Shown: one piece after another, positions 5,830 through 12,283 of the stretch
Layout of the letters: each line of letters starts with the position of its first letter
Position numbering within the stretch: position 1 is the stretch's first letter
Source of the DNA: an uncultured Collinsella sp.
GTDB taxonomy: Bacteria > Actinomycetota > Coriobacteriia > Coriobacteriales > Coriobacteriaceae
Direction: 5' to 3'
NCBI GenBank assembly: GCA_900552875.1
Contig: USCS01000029.1
Location: 1 to 12,283 of the forward strand
DNA length: 12,283 nucleotides
Position numbers and translations under genes: made by a program
The notes under the pieces: generated by a model
What the model saw: only the letters and a program-made list of their open reading frames with translations
Database searches by the model: none
Told to the model about the DNA's origin: nothing

Positions 5830-7431
5830 ATGGATCAAAGCAAGCCTTCGTTCTTTATCACGACGCCCATCTACTACGTCAACGCCGATCCGCACCTGGG
5901 CACGGCTTATTCCACCATCATCGCCGACGTTCAGGCTCGCTATCGCCGCTCCGCCGGCTATAACGTCAAGTTCCTGACCGGCATGGACGAGCACGGCGAG
6001 AAGGTCGCCGAGGCCGCAGCCAAGCACAACATGACGCCGCAGGAGTGGACCGACAGCCAGGCTCCGCACTTCAAGGAGCTTTGGAGCAAGCTCGAGATCT
6101 CCAACGACGACTTCATCCGCACCACCGAGCCGCGCCAGCATCATGCCGTGCAGTACCTGTGGGGGCGCATGAAGGAGTCCGGCTACCTGTATAAGGGCAG
6201 CTACGACGGTTGGTATTGCGTGCCTGACGAGACCTACTTTACCGATACGCAGGTCCAGAAGGGCGACGAGGAGTACGGCAGCGTCGGCCAGCACCTGTGC
6301 CCCGACTGCCACCGTCCGCTTGAGCGCGTGCAGGAGGAGTCCTACTTCTTTAAGCTTTCCGCCTTCCAGGACAAGCTGCTTAAGCTCTATGACGAGCATC
6401 CCGACTTTGTCGAGCCTGCGTTCCGCATGAACGAGGTTCGCAGCTTTGTCGAGGGCGGCCTCAACGACCTTTCCGTGAGCCGTACGAGCTTTGACTGGGG
6501 CATTCAGGTCCCGTTTGACGAGGGTCACGTGACCTACGTGTGGTTCGATGCTCTGCTCAACTATATGACGGCCGTCGGCTACGGTGTCGACACCGACGAG
6601 GCGCGTGCCGAGCTGGCCTATCGCTGGCCCGCGCAGTTCCACATCGTGGGTAAGGACATCATCCGTTTCCACTGCGTCATTTGGCCCGCCATGCTCATGG
6701 CCATCGGCGAGGCCCTGCCCGAGCACGTCTTTGCCCACGGCTTCCTGACCGTGCGCAATGCCGAGACCGGCAAGGCCGAGAAGATGTCCAAGAGCCGCGG
6801 CAACGCCATTGCTCCGCAGGACGTTATCGACATGCTGGGCGTCGAGGGCTATCGCTACTACTTTATGACCGACGTCGTCCCCGGCACCGACGGTGCCATC
6901 AGCTTCGACCGCATGGAGCAGGTCTACAACGCCGACCTGGCCAACAGCTGGGGCAACCTCATTTCGCGTTCGCTCAACATGAGCGGCAAGTATTTTGACG
7001 GTTGCGCGCCCGCCAAGCCCGCATCGTTCGATGCGTTCGATAACCCGCTGGCAAAGATCGCCGATGGCCTGGTCGACCGCTACATGGCCAAGATGGACGT
7101 GCTCGATTACGGTGGAGCCAAGGACGAGGTCATGGAGCTCATCCACGCCGCCAACCACTACATCGAGGACTCCGAGCCCTGGGCACTTGCCAAGGACGAG
7201 GCCAAGGCTGACGAGCTGGCATTTGTGATCTACAACCTGCTCGAGGCCATCCGCATTGCCGCTCACCTGCTGATGCCGCTCATGCCCCAGACTTCTGCCG
7301 AGGCCCTGCGCCGTCTGTCCTGTGAGGGCGAGGCCGCGAGCGACGACCTCAAGGGCATTTGCACTTGGGGCCTGCTTGCCGGCGGTCAGCCCGTCGAGAA
7401 GGGCGATCCGCTGTTCCCGCGTCTGGCGTAG
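5830..7431 (+). CDS. metG: Methionyl-tRNA synthetase
   Basis: MetRS charges tRNA-Met with methionine for initiation and elongation. The 533-residue protein is a class I synthetase. The nucleotide-binding signature is PHLGTAY (21-27), in which HLGT replaces the usual HIGH, and the second signature is KMSKS (318-322). GMDEHGEK and TYVWFDALLNY, typical of MetRS, are present. The connective peptide has one CPDC pair plus single cysteines, resembling the shorter one-knob bacterial type. The chain stops after the helical anticodon-binding domain, so it lacks the C-terminal EMAP/Trbp111-like dimerisation domain of longer MetRS proteins. The start at ATG 5830 follows TGGAGG at good distance. The order rsmI-metG is common in Gram-positive bacteria. 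A strong terminator follows. Confidence 0.98.
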   Translation: MDQSKPSFFITTPIYYVNADPHLGTAYSTIIADVQARYRRSAGYNVKFLTGMDEHGEKVAEAAAKHNMTPQEWTDSQAPHFKELWSKLEISNDDFIRTTEPRQHHAVQYLWGRMKESGYLYKGSYDGWYCVPDETYFTDTQVQKGDEEYGSVGQHLCPDCHRPLERVQEESYFFKLSAFQDKLLKLYDEHPDFVEPAFRMNEVRSFVEGGLNDLSVSRTSFDWGIQVPFDEGHVTYVWFDALLNYMTAVGYGVDTDEARAELAYRWPAQFHIVGKDIIRFHCVIWPAMLMAIGEALPEHVFAHGFLTVRNAETGKAEKMSKSRGNAIAPQDVIDMLGVEGYRYYFMTDVVPGTDGAISFDRMEQVYNADLANSWGNLISRSLNMSGKYFDGCAPAKPASFDAFDNPLAKIADGLVDRYMAKMDVLDYGGAKDEVMELIHAANHYIEDSEPWALAKDEAKADELAFVIYNLLEAIRIAAHLLMPLMPQTSAEALRRLSCEGEAASDDLKGICTWGLLAGGQPVEKGDPLFPRLA

Positions 7432-7473
7432 AGACCGCGCGAGCGCCATATCGGCAATTTGCTGTTTAGCTGT

Positions 7474-7509
7474 AAGGGCATGGCCACCACGGTCCATGCC
7501 CTTTTGTTT
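7474..7509 (+). terminator. Intrinsic terminator after metG
   Basis: A perfect 10-bp stem, AAGGGCATGG (7474-7483) and CCATGCCCTT (7494-7503), with a 10-base loop is followed by a T-rich tail (TTGTTT). It lies 42 bases after metG and ends just over 20 bases before the rsmA ribosome binding site. Confidence 0.88.
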
Positions 7510-7541
7510 CAAGACGCCGCCATCATGCTAAGGAGGCAACC

Positions 7542-8402
7542 ATGACAACTTCGCCTTTGGCAAACCCCACGGCCACCAGGGAGCTGCTAGAGGAGTTTGG
7601 CCTTGCGACCAAGCATCGCCTGGGCCAGAACTTTCTAATCGACAATCATGTGATCGAGCGTATCTGCGAGCTTGCCGAGCTTGCAGGTGACGAGCGCGTA
7701 CTCGAGGTGGGTCCGGGTTGCGGTACGTTGACACTTGCGTTGCTGCAGGAGGCGGCGTGCGTTACGTCCATTGAGGCCGATCCTGAGCTCGAACCGGTGC
7801 TCGACGCCCACGCCGCCGACTATGCCAACTTCCGCTTTATCATGGGCGACGCGCTTAAGGTGGGCCCGGAGCAGATTGAGCAGGCTGCCGGCGGCGAGCC
7901 CACGGTATTTGTCGCGAACTTGCCCTATAACGTGGCAGCGACGATCATTTTGCAATTTTTCCAGACGATGCCGGCGCTCAAGCGTGCCGTCGTCATGGTG
8001 CAAAAGGAGGTTGCCGATCGCATTGCCGCAACGCCCGGTAACAAGACCTATGGCGGCTACACGGCAAAACTCGGCCTGTACGCGCAGGTGACGGGTCGCT
8101 TTGAGGTGCCGCCGCGTTGCTTTATGCCGGCGCCGCACGTGGACTCGGCCGTCGTGCGTATCGACCGTGTTGACGGCGTGGTGCCCGAGGGGCTCGATCG
8201 CGAATTTGTGGCCCGCGTGATTGATGCTGCATTTGCTCAGCGTCGCAAGACCATCCGCAATTCCATGAGCGCCAACGGCTTTACCAAGGACGTGCTCGAT
8301 GCTGCCTTTGAGGCTTGCGGTATTGCACCCACCACGCGCGCCGAGACGCTTGATGTTGCTGACTTTGTCCGTCTGGCCCAGGAGCTAATCCATGACGCTT
8401 AA
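7542..8402 (+). CDS. rsmA: 16S rRNA (adenine(1518)-N6/adenine(1519)-N6)-dimethyltransferase RsmA
   Basis: RsmA (KsgA) dimethylates two adjacent adenines in helix 45 of 16S rRNA late in small-subunit assembly; its loss gives kasugamycin resistance. The 286-residue protein shows the family signatures: LGQNFLID (27-34), the SAM-binding motif VLEVGPGCGTLT (53-64) and the catalytic NLPY (126-129). PRCFMPAPHVDSAVV and AFAQRRKTIRNS follow in the C-terminal part. The ATG follows a full AGGAGG at 7531-7536. The stop lies inside the next gene, an 11-base overlap. The ribonuclease M5 gene (rnmV), often upstream in Gram-positive bacteria, is absent here. Because a terminator ends shortly before, the gene needs its own promoter or readthrough; I could not find a clear promoter. 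Confidence 0.97.
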   Translation: MTTSPLANPTATRELLEEFGLATKHRLGQNFLIDNHVIERICELAELAGDERVLEVGPGCGTLTLALLQEAACVTSIEADPELEPVLDAHAADYANFRFIMGDALKVGPEQIEQAAGGEPTVFVANLPYNVAATIILQFFQTMPALKRAVVMVQKEVADRIAATPGNKTYGGYTAKLGLYAQVTGRFEVPPRCFMPAPHVDSAVVRIDRVDGVVPEGLDREFVARVIDAAFAQRRKTIRNSMSANGFTKDVLDAAFEACGIAPTTRAETLDVADFVRLAQELIHDA

Positions 8403-9309
8403 TGCCGAACGCGTGACGTTTACCAAGAAAAAGAAGACGGTTGCTTGTCCCGTGCCCTTGGCGCCGCTTGCCGACACGCATGCACATCTGCTTTCGTTCT
8501 GGGGCAAGGATGTGCCCGAGACGCTCCTGCGTGCCAAAGCCGCGGGCGTCGACCTGTTGGTGACGATGCTCGACCCCATCGCCGACAAGCGCAGCGTGAC
8601 GGACTATAGCGACTGGCTGACGCGCGAGATTCTGCCGATGCAGGATATCCCGCAGATCAAGTATCTTGCCGGCGTGCATCCGTATGGCGCGCCGGACTAT
8701 GCCGACGACGTTCACGCACAGGTCGTTGCCGCACTCGATGATCCCTTATGCGCCGGTATTGGCGAAATCGGTCTGGACTACCACATGGACTATGACGACG
8801 ATATCGCGCCGGCACCCCATAACGTGCAGATTGACTGCATGGCGCGCCAGCTCGAGCTTGCCGTGTGCCGTAACGTGCCGGTGGAGCTGCATCTGCGTCA
8901 CGAGGACACGGACCAGGAGCGCACCTCGCACGTGGACGCCTACAACGTGCTTCGAGAGGTGGGCGTGCCCCAGGCCGGTTGTGTGCTGCACTGCTTTGGC
9001 GAGGACCGCGCCACGATGGAGCGCTTTGTGGAGCTGGGTTGCTATATCGCCTATGGTGGCGCGGCCACCTTTAAGCGCAACGACGACGTGCGCGAGGCAT
9101 TTGCGGCAACCCCACTCGATCGAATTTTGTTCGAGACGGATTGCCCGTATATGGCTCCGGAGCCCATCCGCGGTCTTGAATGCGAGCCCGCAATGATCTC
9201 CATTACGGCAAACGCGCTGGTTAACGACCGTGTCGATCGCACTGGTGAGGATGCCGAGGCAATCGCGCGAGCAGCTTGGGAAAATGCCTGCAAACTTTTT
9301 CAAAAATAG
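8392..9309 (+). CDS. TatD-family metal-dependent hydrolase
   Basis: TatD proteins are metal-dependent deoxyribonuclease-like hydrolases with a TIM-barrel fold. The metal ligands are all visible: DTHAH (28-32, His 30 and His 32), GEIGLD (124-129, Glu 125), ELHLRH (165-170, His 167), LHCF (His 200) and FETDCPYMAPEP (Asp 250). At 305 residues it is about 40 longer than typical TatD, partly from a basic N-terminal extension (VTFTKKKKTV) and an insert near residue 130 rich in Asp. The start at ATG 8392 follows AGGAG at 8380-8384 and overlaps the rsmA stop by 11 bases, so expression is coupled. In many Gram-positive bacteria tatD lies upstream of rsmA, beside metG; here it lies downstream. The last codons overlap the AT-rich upstream part of the tRNA-Leu promoter. 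The substrate is unknown. Confidence 0.93.
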   Translation: MTLNAERVTFTKKKKTVACPVPLAPLADTHAHLLSFWGKDVPETLLRAKAAGVDLLVTMLDPIADKRSVTDYSDWLTREILPMQDIPQIKYLAGVHPYGAPDYADDVHAQVVAALDDPLCAGIGEIGLDYHMDYDDDIAPAPHNVQIDCMARQLELAVCRNVPVELHLRHEDTDQERTSHVDAYNVLREVGVPQAGCVLHCFGEDRATMERFVELGCYIAYGGAATFKRNDDVREAFAATPLDRILFETDCPYMAPEPIRGLECEPAMISITANALVNDRVDRTGEDAEAIARAAWENACKLFQK

Positions 9310-9341
9310 TTCTTGCGTTCGCGATGGCGCTCCGTTATTCT
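9292..9341 (+). promoter_or_regulatory. tRNA-Leu promoter overlapping the end of the tatD-type gene
   Basis: TTGCGT (9313-9318) and TATTCT (9336-9341) are separated by 17 bases, 11 bases before the mature tRNA. An A/T-tract region (9292-9312) in UP-element position covers the last codons and stop of the hydrolase gene. The layout is the same as for the tRNA-Phe promoter. Confidence 0.75.
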
Positions 9342-9352
9342 AATTCCTGCAC

Positions 9353-9439
9353 GCGGGCGTGGCGGAATTGGCAGACGCGTACGGTTCAGGTCCGTATGGG
9401 GGCAACCCCATGAAGGTTCAAGTCCTTTCGCCCGCACCA
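9353..9439 (+). tRNA. tRNA-Leu (anticodon CAG)
   Basis: This is a class II tRNA with a long variable arm. The acceptor stem GCGGGCG/CGCCCGC is perfect (9353-9359 and 9429-9435). The anticodon stem TACGG/CCGTA closes the loop TTCAGGT, giving anticodon CAG, which reads CUG, a major leucine codon in the GC-rich genes here. The variable arm is TGGGG-GCAA-CCCCA. The T loop is TTCAAGT. The discriminator A and CCA (9436-9439) are encoded. Confidence 0.98.
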
Positions 9440-9446
9440 TTGAATG

Positions 9447-9476
9447 AAAGAGCTCCCAGCAATGGGAGCTTTTTTG
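9447..9476 (+). terminator. Intrinsic terminator of tRNA-Leu
   Basis: A perfect 8-bp stem, AGCTCCCA (9451-9458) and TGGGAGCT (9463-9470), closes on a GCAA tetraloop and runs into a T tract. It starts 11 bases after the CCA end. Confidence 0.93.
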
Positions 9477-9531
9477 TTATGGGCCGTTTTTGGCAGATTT
9501 GACATATCGATTTCGCGCGGTAGATGCCCCT

Positions 9532-9561
9532 GTGGTCAAAAAGTGGCAAATATGAGTACTG
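9532..9561 (+). repeat. Left inverted repeat of the MITE-like element
   Basis: This arm begins GTGGTCAAAAAG and ends AAATATGAGTACTG. It differs from the right arm (reverse complement) at three adjacent-region positions, the 12th, 13th and 15th. Just outside it, CCCCT resembles the right flank only weakly. Confidence 0.85.
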
Positions 9562-9720
9562 ACATGAAAATAGAGACATTTCATGAAGCCATTTTTGCTC
9601 ATTTTACGCAACAGATGTACGCTAATTTGGCTCAACCTTGAGACAAAATGAAGTAATTTCGATAGACCTCGGGTTCAACGAGGCGATTTTGACCCAAATA
9701 CGCTGTTACTAAACTGGTGA

Positions 9721-9750
9721 CAGTACTCATATTTGGCCTTTTTTGACCAC
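9721..9750 (-). repeat. Right inverted repeat of the MITE-like element
   Basis: On the minus strand this arm reads GTGGTCAAAAAAGGCC and then AAATATGAGTACTG. It ends 77 bases before the SPFH gene, so the insertion borders that gene's promoter region. Confidence 0.85.
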
Positions 9751-9766
9751 GGGTCCTCTTGTTGGT

Positions 9767-9795
9767 GTCACACAGCTGCTTCGTGCGGGTATCCT
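9767..9795 (+). promoter_or_regulatory. Possible promoter of the SPFH-rlmH operon
   Basis: TATCCT (9790-9795) is a fair -10; GTCACA (9767-9772) at 17-base spacing is a weak -35. Both lie between the MITE-like element and the gene, 32 bases before the ATG. Assigned mainly by position. Confidence 0.35.
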
Positions 9796-9827
9796 AATGC
9801 CAACGTGTGCCTATCAGAGGAGAGACC

Positions 9828-10766
9828 ATGCTGTTGTCCGGTATCATCGCCGCCCTTACCAGCCTTTTGATTCCCATCATCATTCTGTTGCTGCTGCTTC
9901 CCAACGCCTGCTATGTCGTTGAACAACAGCATGCCGTGATCATCGAACGTCTGGGCAAGTTTAACCGCATCGTCAACGCGGGCTTCCACATGAAGGTGCC
10001 CGTGATCGACCGCAAGGCCGCTACGGTGAGTCTGCGCACCATGAAAAACGGTTTTGACATCGACGTTAAGACTCAGGACAACGTGACCATCGGCCTTGAG
10101 GTCTCTGCTCAGTACCACGTGAGCTATGACATGGGCGCCGGCCCGGCAGATTCGGGCATCTACAAGAGCTACTATATGCTGCAGGAGCCCGTCGACCAGA
10201 TGCGTGACTTCATCACCGACGCCCTGCGCTCTTCGATTCCCGTCTACACACTCGATGAGGTCTTTGCCAAGAAGGATGACATCGCCAAGGATGTCAACGC
10301 TACCGTTTCCGAGCAGATGGCCGCCTACGGCTTCACCCTCGTGTCGACGCTCATCACCAAAATCGCACTGCCGACCGAGGTCGAGAACTCCATGAACGAC
10401 ATCAACGCCGCCCAGCGCAAGCGCGCTGCGGCACAGGAGCTCGCCGAGGCCGACCGCATCAAGCGCGTCACCGAGGCGACCGCCGAGGCCGAGGCTATGG
10501 AAAAGGCGGGCGAGGGCATCGCCAACCAGCGCAAGGCCATTGCACTGGGTATCAAAGATTCGCTCGAGATCATCCAGGAGACGGGTGTCGGCAATGACGA
10601 GGCCAACCAACTGTTCATGTTTACGCAGTGGTCCGAGATGATGACGGAGTTCGCTCGCACGGGTAAAACCTCGACGGTCGTGCTGCCGAGCGACTTTTCG
10701 CAGTCGGCCTCTATGTTCGAGCAGATGCTGGCTGCCGGTAAGGTTCAGAACGAGTCAAAGGAGTAG
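9828..10766 (+). CDS. SPFH/band-7 domain membrane protein (stomatin-like, HIR type)
   Basis: SPFH proteins form membrane-bound oligomeric scaffolds linked to membrane microdomains and proteases. The 312-residue protein has one N-terminal hydrophobic segment (about residues 4-25). It then has the band-7 core, from VVEQQHAVIIERLGKFNRIV through FHMKVPVID and RTMKNGFDIDVKTQDNV, which resembles the hypersensitive-induced-response branch of the family. A long Ala/Glu/Arg-rich coiled-coil follows (about 190-245, KRAAAQELAEADRIKR), then a short C-terminal tail. ATG 9828 was chosen because AGAGGAGAG precedes it; a GTG at 9807 has no such site. No NfeD partner gene is adjacent. rlmH starts 6 bases after the stop, so the two are probably cotranscribed, with no obvious functional link. 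Its specific role is unknown. Confidence 0.93.
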   Translation: MLLSGIIAALTSLLIPIIILLLLLPNACYVVEQQHAVIIERLGKFNRIVNAGFHMKVPVIDRKAATVSLRTMKNGFDIDVKTQDNVTIGLEVSAQYHVSYDMGAGPADSGIYKSYYMLQEPVDQMRDFITDALRSSIPVYTLDEVFAKKDDIAKDVNATVSEQMAAYGFTLVSTLITKIALPTEVENSMNDINAAQRKRAAAQELAEADRIKRVTEATAEAEAMEKAGEGIANQRKAIALGIKDSLEIIQETGVGNDEANQLFMFTQWSEMMTEFARTGKTSTVVLPSDFSQSASMFEQMLAAGKVQNESKE

Positions 10767-10772
10767 GCACGC

Positions 10773-11243
10773 GTGAAATACACCGTCGTTTGTGTTGGCA
10801 AGCTCAAGGAGCGCTTTTGGAAGGACGCGTGCGCTGAGTACACCAAGCGCCTAGGTGCCTATGCCAAGGTTGATATCCGCGAGGTGGCCGATATCGACCC
10901 GGCTAAGGCGGGCGGCGTGGATGCCGCGCGCGACAAGGAGGGGGCGGCAATTCTTGCTGCATTGCCGTCTCGGGCGCATGTGATCCTGCTGGCTATCGAG
11001 GGCAAGGAGCGTTCGAGTGAGGAGCTCTCGGCGCGGCTCGACGATCTTATGCTGCGAGGCAGCAGCGACATCGCCTTTGTAATCGGCGGATCGGACGGCG
11101 TGAGCGATGACGTGCGCGCCCGCGCCGACGAGATGCTCAGCTTTGGACGCATTACCTTGCCGCATAACCTGGCGCGTGTGGTGCTGCTAGAGCAGATTTA
11201 CCGTGCCTGCAAGATCAGTCGTGGCGAGCCGTATCACAAATAG
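10773..11243 (+). CDS. rlmH: 23S rRNA (pseudouridine(1915)-N3)-methyltransferase RlmH
   Basis: RlmH methylates N3 of pseudouridine 1915 in helix 69 of 23S rRNA on assembled 70S ribosomes, using S-adenosylmethionine. It is a small SPOUT (knotted) enzyme acting as a dimer. The 156-residue length is normal. Seen motifs: VGKLKERFWKDACAEYTKRL near the start, HVILLAIEGKERSSEE, the SAM-binding FVIGGSDGVSD (Gly 105, Gly 106) and the C-terminal LLEQIYRACKISRGEPYHK that ends the family. The start is GTG 10773, with AAAGGAG overlapping the end of the previous gene. It lies 6 bases after the SPFH gene and 73 before proC. Confidence 0.97.
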   Translation: MKYTVVCVGKLKERFWKDACAEYTKRLGAYAKVDIREVADIDPAKAGGVDAARDKEGAAILAALPSRAHVILLAIEGKERSSEELSARLDDLMLRGSSDIAFVIGGSDGVSDDVRARADEMLSFGRITLPHNLARVVLLEQIYRACKISRGEPYHK

Positions 11244-11316
11244 GTCGGCAATACGAAACAATGGCGTGGGACAATAGCTTTCGTTTTGAAGAGCGTGTCT
11301 GAGAGGACTATGAGAT

Positions 11317-12087
11317 ATGAAGATTGGGTTTGTCGGTTTTGGCAATATGGCGAGCGCTATGGCCGATGGCTGGATCGCTGCTGGTGTAGCTGCGAGCGAC
11401 ATGTGCGCCTGCGCGGGTCGCTACGACGTACTGGTTGAGCGCTGCGAGGCACGCGGCATGGTCGCCTGCCACGATGCCGCCGAGGTTGTCGCCGCATCCG
11501 ATATCGTGGTCGCTGCGGTCAAACCGTACATGATCGAGAAGGTATTCGCCCCGCTCAAGGATGCTCTTGCCAAAAAAGTCGTTCTGTCGGTTGCCTGGAC
11601 CTGGGACAGTGCCAAGTGGGAGCAGGTCCTGCCGGGCGTCGCGCATATCTCGACGGTGCCCAACACGCCGGTTTCGGTGGGCGAGGGCGTCATCGCTTGC
11701 GAGAAGGCTTCCACGCTTAGTGATGAGCAGAGCGTAGTGGTGCTTGATCTGCTTGGCAAGCTCGGTGCGGTGGTCGAGCTCGATACGAGCCTGCTGTTCG
11801 TGGGCGGCACGGTGGGTGGTTGCGCTCCGGCATTTGTCGCTATGGCAATCGAGGCCCTGGGCGATGCGGCGGTCAAGCACGGTATCCCGCGTGCCGATGC
11901 CTATCGCATTGTGAGCCAGATGGTGCTAGGTACGGCAAAGCTGCAGCTTTCAACTGGTCAGCATCCTGCGGCGATGAAGGATGCCGTATGCTCGCCCGGT
12001 GGCGCCACCATCAAGGGCGTCGTTGCGCTCGAGGACGCCGGCATGCGCAGTGCCCTGGTCAAGGCAATCGACGCAACTCTCCAGTAA
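11317..12087 (+). CDS. proC: Pyrroline-5-carboxylate reductase
   Basis: ProC reduces 1-pyrroline-5-carboxylate to L-proline with NAD(P)H, the last step of proline synthesis. The 256-residue protein has the N-terminal Rossmann motif IGFVGFGNMASAM (3-15), the VKP strand end, a VPNTPVSVGEG segment, and the C-terminal dimerisation domain with GCAPAFVAMAIEALGDAAV. The family signature SPGGATIKGV begins at residue 226. The length is slightly under the usual 265-280. One segment differs from common members: VLSVAWTWDSAKWEQVLPG, where others have a SIaaGi-type sequence. The ATG follows GAGAGGACT. A weak extended -10 (TGG then GACAAT, 11270-11275) may give it its own promoter; this is uncertain. No proA or proB is nearby. 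Confidence 0.93.
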   Translation: MKIGFVGFGNMASAMADGWIAAGVAASDMCACAGRYDVLVERCEARGMVACHDAAEVVAASDIVVAAVKPYMIEKVFAPLKDALAKKVVLSVAWTWDSAKWEQVLPGVAHISTVPNTPVSVGEGVIACEKASTLSDEQSVVVLDLLGKLGAVVELDTSLLFVGGTVGGCAPAFVAMAIEALGDAAVKHGIPRADAYRIVSQMVLGTAKLQLSTGQHPAAMKDAVCSPGGATIKGVVALEDAGMRSALVKAIDATLQ

Positions 12088-12127
12088 AACCTGCCATTTA
12101 GGGACAGGTTTATTTTGGCAGGTTTTT
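12087..12127 (+). terminator. Terminator after proC with two competing hairpins
   Basis: AAACCTGCC (12087-12095) pairs perfectly with GGCAGGTTT (12117-12125), followed by more T. The same left arm, AAACCTG, can also pair with CAGGTTT (12105-12111), which is followed by ATTTT. The hairpin begins on the last base of the proC stop codon. Confidence 0.8.
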
Positions 12128-12283
12128 CCTGCACTGATAATTGTTCTCGGGGGAAGCGGGCACTGCGGGGCGCGGCGACAGCGCGCGATTTCCGCGTCGC
12201 AGCGCTACCCTGATGCTGAAAGCCGGGGCGATGACCCACTGACCTGCTGACGCCTCTTCGGCCGTCCTCAAATCCGACCTGTC
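12128..12283. other. Unassigned end region
   Basis: I see no gene I can support. On the minus strand a frame is open from the window edge to a TAA at 12110-12112 (57 codons), with no ATG inside the window and a codon pattern unlike the neighbours. It could be the end of a gene outside the window, or chance in GC-rich DNA. The sequence is GC-rich and could fold, but matches no RNA family I know. Confidence 0.2.

Larger units (their letters stand above)
9532..9750. mobile_element. MITE-like element with 30-bp terminal inverted repeats
   Basis: Two 30-bp sequences, 9532-9561 and 9721-9750, are inverted copies matching at 27 of 30 positions, including GTGGTCAAAAA at the outer end and CAAATATGAGTACTG at the inner end. 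The 219-bp unit has no plausible gene. GC over 9541-9720 is 39% by count, well below the flanking genes. The interior has its own palindromes: CATGAAA/TTTCATG (9563-9585), TTTGGCTCAA/TTGAGACAAA (9626-9647, 9 of 10 pairing) and CCTCG/CGAGG (9667-9683). I cannot identify a target-site duplication. The size, ends and lack of coding suggest a miniature inverted-repeat element moved by a transposase encoded elsewhere. A structured intergenic repeat or a non-coding RNA locus is the alternative. Confidence 0.6.

Noticed and set aside
5020..7512. Very long (830-codon) open frame on the minus strand
   Set aside because: It is antisense to rsmI and metG, both of which have all family motifs. Its openness follows from the GC-rich codon pattern, and its translation resembles no known protein.
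9444..9641. 65-codon plus-strand open frame
   Set aside because: It starts in the tRNA-Leu terminator and runs into the MITE-like element, without a ribosome binding site or recognisable product.
9768..10610. 280-codon minus-strand open frame
   Set aside because: It lies opposite the SPFH gene, which has clear domain structure; the translation is a shadow of its codon use.
11253..11284. ACGAAA and TTTCGT before proC, the same hexamers as in the toxin-antitoxin palindrome
   Set aside because: The arms are 20 bases apart and in the opposite orientation; short matches like this occur by chance.
12128..12283. Possible structured RNA such as RNase P RNA, SRP RNA or a cobalamin riboswitch
   Set aside because: The conserved sequence blocks of these RNAs are absent; high GC alone makes folding likely.

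Overview
The window looks like chromosomal DNA from a GC-rich Gram-positive anaerobe of the class Coriobacteriia (Actinomycetota), most likely Collinsella or a close relative. This is inferred from gene content, codon composition and the style of the tight pilus (Tad) and toxin-antitoxin genes; no database search was possible. All convincing protein genes lie on the + strand.

Bases 1-2718 hold the end of a Tad/Flp pilus-type operon. It contains a large, cysteine-containing, membrane-anchored protein cut off at the window edge, a TadE-like pseudopilin and a small DUF192 protein, with stop/start overlaps between them. Bases 2738-3328 hold a probable type II toxin-antitoxin pair, a BrnT-like protein followed by a ribbon-helix-helix protein, with a perfect palindrome in its promoter region. 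A tRNA-Phe(GAA) gene with its own promoter and terminator follows (3369-3567).

Bases 3814-9309 carry a glycoside hydrolase family 5-like gene, then a translation housekeeping block: rsmI (16S rRNA methylation), metG (methionyl-tRNA synthetase), rsmA (16S rRNA dimethylation) and a TatD-family hydrolase. The hydrolase-like protein keeps the family's nucleophile region but has lost several other active-site residues. A strong terminator separates metG from rsmA, and rsmA overlaps the tatD-type gene by 11 bases. A tRNA-Leu(CAG) gene with promoter and terminator follows (9292-9476).

Bases 9477-9827 contain no gene. They hold a 219-bp AT-rich element bounded by 30-bp inverted repeats (27 of 30 matching), with further palindromes inside it, which looks like a MITE-type non-autonomous element. 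The last block holds an SPFH/band-7 membrane protein, rlmH (23S rRNA pseudouridine methylation) 6 bases downstream, and proC (proline synthesis), ending in a terminator with two competing hairpins. The final 156 bases hold no gene I can support.

The most unusual items are the GH5-like protein with a degenerate active site, the MITE-like element, the toxin-antitoxin operator and the cysteine-rich proteins of the pilus operon.
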